Source: Blautia coccoides (lineage in GTDB: Bacteria; Bacillota; Clostridia; Lachnospirales; Lachnospiraceae). From it: a stretch of DNA of 64,000 nt. A program made the translations under genes and the position numbers. How positions within the stretch are numbered: the stretch's first letter is position 1; each line of letters opens with the position of its first letter. The notes below the pieces were generated by a model. It had not been told where the DNA came from and ran no database searches. It saw nothing but the letters and a program-made list of their open reading frames with translations. Below, in pieces: positions 58,494-64,000 of this stretch. The stretch covers positions 3,940,501 through 4,004,500 of the forward strand of contig NZ_CP136422.1 of NCBI RefSeq assembly GCF_034355335.1, in the 5' to 3' direction.

Positions 58494-60364
58494 TTATCGA
58501 AAACAGAGAGTCTCTGAAAAAAGAGCAGGAGGCCGCCCGGAAACAGATTGATTCTTTTGAATGCCGTATCCTGATCTGCGCCGGAACCGGCTGTGTTGCT
58601 ACCGGCTCACAGAAAATTTACGAAAGAATGCAGGAACTCTGTAAGGACATGCCCGGTGTTTCCGTAGAATTTGAAGGCCATGTTCCTCACATCGGAGTTG
58701 TGAAGACCGGCTGCCAGGGTATCTGTGAACTTGGACCCCTGATGCGGATCGAACCCCTGCATTATCAATATGTAAAGGTACAGATGGACGACTGTGAGGA
58801 AATCTTTAAACGCACCGTCCTGAACAAAGAACCTGTGGAACGCCTGTTCTACAAAAAGGGCGAGGAATCCTTCCCCACACCGGATGATATCCCATTCATT
58901 GCCAAGCAGACCAGGATCACTTTGGAAAACTGCGGACGCTTTGACGCGGAATCTCTGGATGAATACATAGCTTCCGGCGGTTACAGCGCTCTGTCAAAGG
59001 CCCTTTTTGATATGTCTCCAAAAGACGTCATTGACGAGGTAGACAAATCCGGTCTGCGCGGAAGAGGCGGCGGCGGATTCCCCACCGGCAAAAAATGGAA
59101 ACAGGTGGCCGCCCACACAGACGTAAAAGAACACTATGTTGTCTGTAACGGCGACGAGGGTGACCCGGGCGCATTCATGGATGGAAGCGTTATGGAAGGG
59201 GATCCCTACCGTCTCATCGAAGGAATGACCATTGCCGCCTATGCAGTCAATGCACAGGACGGTTATATTTATGTGCGTGCGGAGTATCCGCTCTCTGTGG
59301 AACGGCTCACACACGCCATAGCACAGGCCGAGGAAAAAGGCCTGCTGGGAGACAATATCCTGGGAACTGATTTCTCGTTCCATATGCATATCAACCGCGG
59401 CGCCGGAGCCTTTGTCTGCGGCGAGGGCTCTGCTCTGACTGCCTCCATTGAAGGCGACAGAGGCATGCCCCGTGTAAAACCGCCCAGAACTGTTGACCAG
59501 GGACTTTGGGCCAAACCTACGGTTCTGAACAATGTAGAAACCTTTGCCAATGTTCCCGGTATTGTCATGAAAGGCGCTGACTGGTTCCGCACCATCGGAA
59601 CAGAGGGCAGCCCCGGAACGAAGACCTTCTCCATCACCGGTTCTATTGAGAACACCGGTCTGATCGAAGTTCCCATGGGAACCTCACTGCGTGAGATGAT
59701 CTATGATATCGGCGGCGGCATCAAAGGCGGCGGAGAATTCAAAGCCGTACAGATCGGCGGTCCTTCCGGCGGATGTCTCACGGCTGAACACCTGGATGTA
59801 GGCCTGGATTTTGACAGTGTTAAAAAATACGATGCCATCATGGGTTCCGGCGGACTGGTTGTCATGGACGAGAATACCTGTATGGTGGAGGTTGCCCGTT
59901 TCTTCATGAGCTTTACCCAGAGGGAATCCTGCGGAAAATGTGTTCCCTGCCGTGAGGGAACCAAACGTATGCTGGAGATCCTGGAACGCATCGTAGACGA
60001 TAAAGGAAAGATCGAGGATCTTGACACCCTGGAAGAGCTGGCTGCCATGGTTAAGAATATGGCTCTGTGCGGTCTGGGCAAGAGCGCCCCCCTTCCTGTT
60101 ATCAGCACTTTAAAAACCTTCCGCAATGAGTACGAGGAGCACATTCTAGAACACAAGTGTGCCGCCAAATGCTGTACTGCTATGCGCCGTTTCCTTATTA
60201 ATCCTGAGTTCTGCAAAGGCTGCGGCAAATGTGCAAAGAACTGTCCAGTTGGAGCGATCACCGGCGTGCGCAAGCAAGCTTATCATATTGACAACGAACT
60301 GTGTATCAAGTGCGGTGCCTGCAAAGACAACTGCGCCTTTGATGCCATTTACGTGGAAGCATAG
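58490..60364 (+). CDS. hydB: HydB/NuoF-like NAD(H)-binding flavoprotein subunit of the bifurcating hydrogenase
   Basis: The 624 residues contain a [2Fe-2S] thioredoxin domain, the FMN/NADH domain (GRGGGGFPTGKKWK, GAGAFVCGEGSAL), the ESCGKCVPCREGT [4Fe-4S] motif and a C-terminal two-[4Fe-4S] domain (CKGCGKCAKNC, CIKCGACKDNC). HydB is the flavin-bearing subunit where NADH and ferredoxin electrons meet in HydABC. It has the same CGEGSAL variant as the paralogue at 7765-9645. The gap to hydA is 12 bp. Confidence 0.95.
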   Translation: MIIENRESLKKEQEAARKQIDSFECRILICAGTGCVATGSQKIYERMQELCKDMPGVSVEFEGHVPHIGVVKTGCQGICELGPLMRIEPLHYQYVKVQMDDCEEIFKRTVLNKEPVERLFYKKGEESFPTPDDIPFIAKQTRITLENCGRFDAESLDEYIASGGYSALSKALFDMSPKDVIDEVDKSGLRGRGGGGFPTGKKWKQVAAHTDVKEHYVVCNGDEGDPGAFMDGSVMEGDPYRLIEGMTIAAYAVNAQDGYIYVRAEYPLSVERLTHAIAQAEEKGLLGDNILGTDFSFHMHINRGAGAFVCGEGSALTASIEGDRGMPRVKPPRTVDQGLWAKPTVLNNVETFANVPGIVMKGADWFRTIGTEGSPGTKTFSITGSIENTGLIEVPMGTSLREMIYDIGGGIKGGGEFKAVQIGGPSGGCLTAEHLDVGLDFDSVKKYDAIMGSGGLVVMDENTCMVEVARFFMSFTQRESCGKCVPCREGTKRMLEILERIVDDKGKIEDLDTLEELAAMVKNMALCGLGKSAPLPVISTLKTFRNEYEEHILEHKCAAKCCTAMRRFLINPEFCKGCGKCAKNCPVGAITGVRKQAYHIDNELCIKCGACKDNCAFDAIYVEA

Positions 60365-60376
60365 GAGGGTTTTAAT

Positions 60377-62065
60377 ATGGGATTTATGACGATTGACGGT
60401 AGAAAAGTTGAATTTACCGATGAAAAGAATGTGCTTTCCGTCATCCGGAAAGCCGGAATCAATCTTCCGACACTCTGCTATCACTCTGAGGTTTCCACCT
60501 TCGGCGCCTGCCGGCTCTGTACTGTGGAGGATGACAGGGGACGTACTTTTGCCTCCTGCTCAGAGGTTCCCAGAGATGGAATGGTCATCTATACCAATTC
60601 CGGAAGAATTAAAAAATACAGAAAACTGATCGTGGAGCTTCTTCTCTCCGCCCACTGCCGTGACTGTACCACCTGTGTAAAGAGCGGCGAATGTGTACTG
60701 CAGGACTTAGCCCACAGAATGAATATCACGGATGTGCGTTTCCAGAATACAAGGGAAATCCGTCCCTTAGATACCAGCTCTCCCTCTATTGTCAGGGACC
60801 CTAACAAATGTATTCTCTGCGGCGACTGTGTACGTGCCTGTTCAGAGATCCAAGGGCTGGGCGTACTGGGCTTCGCCTTCCGCGGAACAGATGCCATGGC
60901 TATGCCTGCCTTCAATAAAACTTTGGCCGAGACAGACTGCGTAAGCTGCGGCCAGTGCCGTATCTACTGTCCCACAGGTGCCATCAGCATCAAGACTCAT
61001 ATGGATGAAGTATGGGATGCCATTGCCGACCCGGGTACCAGAGTCGTGGCCCAGGTAGCGCCGGCTGTACGTGTGGCAGTTGGGGATGCCTTTGGCCTGG
61101 ACAAAGGAAACAGTGTCATGGGCAAACTGGTGGCTGTTCTGCACCGCATGGGATTTGATGAGGTTTACGATACAGCGTTCAGCGCTGACTTGACGATCAT
61201 GGAGGAATCCAAGGAATTTCTGGAGCGCCTGGGTGACAGTTCAAAACTGCCCCTGTTCACCTCCTGCTGCCCTGCATGGGTAAAATTCCTCTGTGACCAG
61301 TATCCGGAATATAAGGATAATCTCTCCACCTGCCGTTCACCTCAGGAAATGTTCTCTGCAGTCATCAAAGAATACTACAGAGGATATGAGAAAAACCAGG
61401 GCAAAAAGACGGTTGTTGTGTCCATCATGCCGTGTACAGCAAAGAAGATGGAGGCCATCCGTCCCAACAGCTTTACCCATGGAGAGCAGAACACGGATAT
61501 TGTCATCACGACTACAGAATTGATCCGTATGATCAAGAACTCCGGTATTGAATTCCCGACTCTGATCCCGGAAGCCTGTGATATGCCTTTCGGTTTCGGA
61601 TCCGGCGCCGGCGTTATCTTCGGCGTAACCGGTGGTGTGACAGAAGCTATGCTCCGCCGTTTTGCGGACAAACACGACAAAGCAACTATGGATACCGTAG
61701 CCGAGACAGGTGCCCGCGGTGAGGAGGGAATCAAGGAATTCTCCGTCACCTACAAAGGCATCCCGCTGAATGTCTGTGTAGCCAGCGGACTGGCAAATGC
61801 CCAGACTGTCATGGAGAGGATCAAGAGCGGCGAAGCTCACTATCACATTGTTGAGATCATGGCATGCCGCCGTGGATGTATCATGGGAGGCGGCCAGCCG
61901 CCGAGAGCCGGTGATCGCACGAAAGCCGCCAGAAAAGACGGACTCTACAAAGCAGACAATGTTACCAGTATCCGAAAGGCCGACGAGAACCCCCTTGTCA
62001 TGTCACTGTATGATACCTTATTAAAAGGAAAAGAACACGAACTTCTGCACAATGACAGCTATTAA
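60377..62065 (+). CDS. hydA: Catalytic [FeFe]-hydrogenase HydA (group A, HydABC type)
   Basis: The 562 residues have an N-terminal [2Fe-2S] domain, the His-Cys3 [4Fe-4S] segment (HCRDCTTC...C), a two-[4Fe-4S] ferredoxin domain and the complete H-cluster domain. L1 is TSCCPAW, L2 is MPCTAKKME and L3 is MACRRGCIMGGGQP. All catalytic residues that the 13131 sensor lacks are present here. Together with HydB and HydC it should couple H2 to NAD and ferredoxin by flavin-based electron bifurcation. An AGGAGGG site lies upstream. Confidence 0.96.
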   Translation: MGFMTIDGRKVEFTDEKNVLSVIRKAGINLPTLCYHSEVSTFGACRLCTVEDDRGRTFASCSEVPRDGMVIYTNSGRIKKYRKLIVELLLSAHCRDCTTCVKSGECVLQDLAHRMNITDVRFQNTREIRPLDTSSPSIVRDPNKCILCGDCVRACSEIQGLGVLGFAFRGTDAMAMPAFNKTLAETDCVSCGQCRIYCPTGAISIKTHMDEVWDAIADPGTRVVAQVAPAVRVAVGDAFGLDKGNSVMGKLVAVLHRMGFDEVYDTAFSADLTIMEESKEFLERLGDSSKLPLFTSCCPAWVKFLCDQYPEYKDNLSTCRSPQEMFSAVIKEYYRGYEKNQGKKTVVVSIMPCTAKKMEAIRPNSFTHGEQNTDIVITTTELIRMIKNSGIEFPTLIPEACDMPFGFGSGAGVIFGVTGGVTEAMLRRFADKHDKATMDTVAETGARGEEGIKEFSVTYKGIPLNVCVASGLANAQTVMERIKSGEAHYHIVEIMACRRGCIMGGGQPPRAGDRTKAARKDGLYKADNVTSIRKADENPLVMSLYDTLLKGKEHELLHNDSY

Positions 62066-62169
62066 TTACTGCTATGGATCACTGCTCACAGAACTGAGCT
62101 TTCACAGAACTGAACTTGGCTTATTTGCGGAGCTGTAGATCATAGTCAATACTGCTGTATAAAAACTTA

Positions 62170-62202
62170 CTGCTGTAAGGCATGAAAATGCTTTACAGCA
62201 GC
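62170..62202 (+). repeat. Hairpin after hydA
   Basis: CTGCTGTAAGGCAT ... ATGCTTTACAGCAG forms a 14-bp stem around GAAA, about 105 nt past the hydA stop, just before the terminator. It lacks a T tract. Confidence 0.5.
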
Positions 62203-62207
62203 CAATG

Positions 62208-62256
62208 GAAAAGGACATTCCGATAACCGTTTTCGGCTGCCGGAATGTCCTTTTTC
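62208..62256 (+). terminator. Terminator of hydCBA
   Basis: AAAAGGACATTCCG ... CCGGAATGTCCTTTTTCTG forms a 12-bp stem followed by a T-run. Confidence 0.85.
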
Positions 62257-62351
62257 TGTTCTGTCTAAAAATCATGGTTTTTCTACCACAATGAGCGGCA
62301 CTATCATTTCCTGTTCTGTCATACCCTTCTCCTCCGCTCTCCGAAGTAACA

Positions 62352-62831
62352 TTAAGGCTGCAAATCCATCACAAATTCTATCTCGTGCATCAGAGGGATT
62401 CCATTTGCCCCGATCAGAGGAATCTCCGGTTTCAGCTTTCTTGAATAGTTCAGCGCGTTGTGATACAGATGGGACATATCAAATCCACAGCGCTGATAGA
62501 AGCGGATTGCCTGGATGTTATCATTTGTTGTGATAACCGTCAGCCTTCTGCATTTTCTCTTGACTGCTGTCTCCTTTGCCTTCCCGATCAGTGTTCTCCC
62601 GATCCCACGTCCCTCCTGACGGCTGTCCAGGGATATGATCTCACAGATTCCGTCTCTGATCAGATACGTCAGAAGTCCTACAATATTTCCTTTTTCCCGG
62701 ACAACAATACCCTCTGTCCGGGTCATATCCACAATTTTTCCGCGAATGACCATCTCTGTTGTGGGCCATTGGCTCTCTATAAATTCATTGACGCATTCCC
62801 GGTTTGTCTCATCGATCGAAACGAATTCCAT
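62352..62831 (-). CDS. GNAT-family N-acetyltransferase
   Basis: The start at 62831 (MEFVSIDETN) has GGGAGG 7 nt upstream. The 159 residues have the acetyl-CoA loop RQEGRGIGRTLIGKA and the FYQRCGF motif. Substrate not evident. It lies between the convergent hydCBA operon and hydF on the same strand as hydF, 28 bp after its stop. Confidence 0.85.
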   Translation of the reverse strand: MEFVSIDETNRECVNEFIESQWPTTEMVIRGKIVDMTRTEGIVVREKGNIVGLLTYLIRDGICEIISLDSRQEGRGIGRTLIGKAKETAVKRKCRRLTVITTNDNIQAIRFYQRCGFDMSHLYHNALNYSRKLKPEIPLIGANGIPLMHEIEFVMDLQP

Positions 62832-62858
62832 TCGGCTGCCCTCCCGCATATATACTGA

Positions 62859-64000
62859 TCACCGGAATATTTCCAGGCTCCGCTGCAAAATACCGTTCAT
62901 ATGCGCAATAGCTATGCCGTAGTTTGTCATGGGCACTCCCTGGGAGCCGGCCTGATTTCTGCGCCACTGCATTTCACGCTCATTCAGCATGCAGCCGCCG
63001 CAGTGTATTACCAGCCGGTACGGAGTCAGATCTTCCGGAAATCCGGTTCCCGATGTAAATACATACTCCGGCTTTTTTCCCGTATGTTTTTCAATCCAGC
63101 CCGGCATCTTCACAGTGCCGATATCGTTACACTGCCGATGATGCGTACAGCCTTCACTGATCAATACTTTCTCCCCGTCCTTCAGGCTGTCAAGTGCATA
63201 AGCGCCCTCCAGCGCCCCGGACAAGATTCCCTTATACCGGGCAAAGAGAATGGAAAAAGAGGTAAGAGGTATCTCAGCCGGGACCGCTTTGTCCACCTTC
63301 CCGAACACCTGACTGTCCGTAATGACAAGCCGCGGCTTTTCCCCAAGGCGTCCAAGCACCTCCCCTACTCTGTCATCCTGTACTGCCAGGGGAACCGCCC
63401 CTGTGTCTAACAGTTCTCTGATCACCTGCTGCTGGGGCAGTATAAGCCTTCCCTTTGGAGCCGCTTTGTCAATGGGTATCACCAGGAGTACAAAGTCTCC
63501 CGGTGATACCAGATCTTTTACCAGGGGACGCTCCTGTCCTTCTTTTGCAAGGCTCCCCAGTTTCTCTTTCAGCTCAAAGATATGAATGCCTTTCCGGGCA
63601 CTTACATAGATTTCATGGTCTGTCTTTGGTTTTCTTTCCTCTGCCAGCAGATCTACTTTGTTGAAGACCACAAGATACGGCAGCTCTCTCTTTTCAAAAA
63701 GCTCTATGAGCTGCTGTTCCATAGGAACCAACTCTTTCCCTGCCTCCACAACCAGGACTGCAACATCTGTTTTGTGAAGTACCTGCTCCGCCTTTTTTAC
63801 CCGAAGCGCCCCAAGGCCTTCCTGGTCGTCATCCATCCCCGGCGTGTCAATGAGCAGAACAGGGCCTATGGGAAGAAGCTCCATAGCTTTTTGGACCGGA
63901 TCGGTAGTGGTGCCCTTCACATATGATACCACTGCCATATCTTGTCCTGTGACCGCATTTAACAGACTGGACTTTCCGGTGTTGCGGCGTCCGAAAAAGC
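62859..64000 (-). CDS. hydF: [FeFe]-hydrogenase maturation GTPase HydF, N-terminus outside window
   Basis: The frame stays open to the window end. The visible part starts in the G1 loop (FGRRNTGKSSLLN) and continues with TTTDPV (G2), DTPGMDD (G3) and VVFNKVDLL (G4). The C-terminal cluster ligands are CTHHRQCND, and HCGGC about 50 residues later. HydF is the scaffold that delivers the 2Fe subcluster to HydA. Its nearness to hydA supports a functional hydrogenase maturation system. hydE and hydG are not in the window. Confidence 0.95.
   Translation of the reverse strand, partial: FFGRRNTGKSSLLNAVTGQDMAVVSYVKGTTTDPVQKAMELLPIGPVLLIDTPGMDDDQEGLGALRVKKAEQVLHKTDVAVLVVEAGKELVPMEQQLIELFEKRELPYLVVFNKVDLLAEERKPKTDHEIYVSARKGIHIFELKEKLGSLAKEGQERPLVKDLVSPGDFVLLVIPIDKAAPKGRLILPQQQVIRELLDTGAVPLAVQDDRVGEVLGRLGEKPRLVITDSQVFGKVDKAVPAEIPLTSFSILFARYKGILSGALEGAYALDSLKDGEKVLISEGCTHHRQCNDIGTVKMPGWIEKHTGKKPEYVFTSGTGFPEDLTPYRLVIHCGGCMLNEREMQWRRNQAGSQGVPMTNYGIAIAHMNGILQRSLEIFR

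Overview
The window looks like a chromosomal segment of an anaerobic Firmicute of the Lachnospiraceae type, possibly Blautia-like. The basis is gene content: an electron-bifurcating-type HydABC hydrogenase with HydF, a NADH-module-linked formate dehydrogenase, QueH, a minimal SufC/SufB pair, an Agr-like GHKL/LytTR two-component system and many clostridial-type ribosome binding sites. The genus is inference. There is no rRNA, phage, IS transposase or CRISPR array. Two tRNAs are present, Ala-GGC and Thr-CGT.

Layout. 1-984: the 5' part of a secreted repeat protein, preceded by a cyclic-di-GMP-I (GEMM) riboswitch and terminator. 985-13131 (all minus): a long formate/hydrogen redox and molybdenum-cofactor block. 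In transcription order it holds a sensory-type [FeFe]-hydrogenase/PAS protein, a SpoIIE-type phosphatase, NuoE-like and NuoF-like subunits, FdhF, MoeA, a MobA-phosphodiesterase fusion, a small Mo-cofactor-domain-like protein and a MobB-NTPase fusion. A good promoter lies at 13201-13229. 13394-16309: a VTT membrane protein and two GT4 glycosyltransferases. 16421-19351: a 5'-truncated lipoprotein-like gene, tRNA-Ala, TraX-like and YdjM-like membrane proteins. 19523-27316 (minus): a GNAT, a hexapeptide-repeat protein, topoisomerase III, Asd, ArgH, QueH and a D-2-hydroxyacid dehydrogenase. 27531-29100: an ABC ATPase and permease with no binding protein. 29160-33286: a ribbon-helix-helix protein, a frameshifted SPFH gene, a P-loop protein and SufB/SufC. 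33459-35354: a Sel1-repeat protein and an orphan TrpB. 35421-37890: an Agr-like two-component system plus lipoprotein. 37994-42339: a MoxR/VWA/LRR/HD cluster. 42360-46205: potABCD. 46562-49671: tRNA-Thr, a zinc-ribbon protein, flavodoxin, an old-yellow-enzyme reductase and a GerMN lipoprotein. 49668-53737: MscS and a GlgB with a very long repetitive tail. 54078-57315: an IMP dehydrogenase of the Tritrichomonas-like clade with a MarR regulator, then flavodoxin plus TetR. 57361-64000: a large palindrome, hydCBA, a GNAT and partial hydF.

The most coherent story is hydrogen/formate metabolism. Two close paralogues of the same NuoE/NuoF electron module occur about 48 kb apart. One is joined to a formate dehydrogenase and the other to a catalytic [FeFe]-hydrogenase. 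The formate operon is headed by a hydrogenase-like sensor that lacks the usual proton-transfer cysteine, followed by a SpoIIE-type phosphatase, and it ends with unusual molybdenum-cofactor fusion proteins. Other items worth a second look are the c-di-GMP-controlled surface protein, the GlgB tail, the eukaryote-related IMPDH, the promoter-embedded TetR operators and two long intergenic palindromes.
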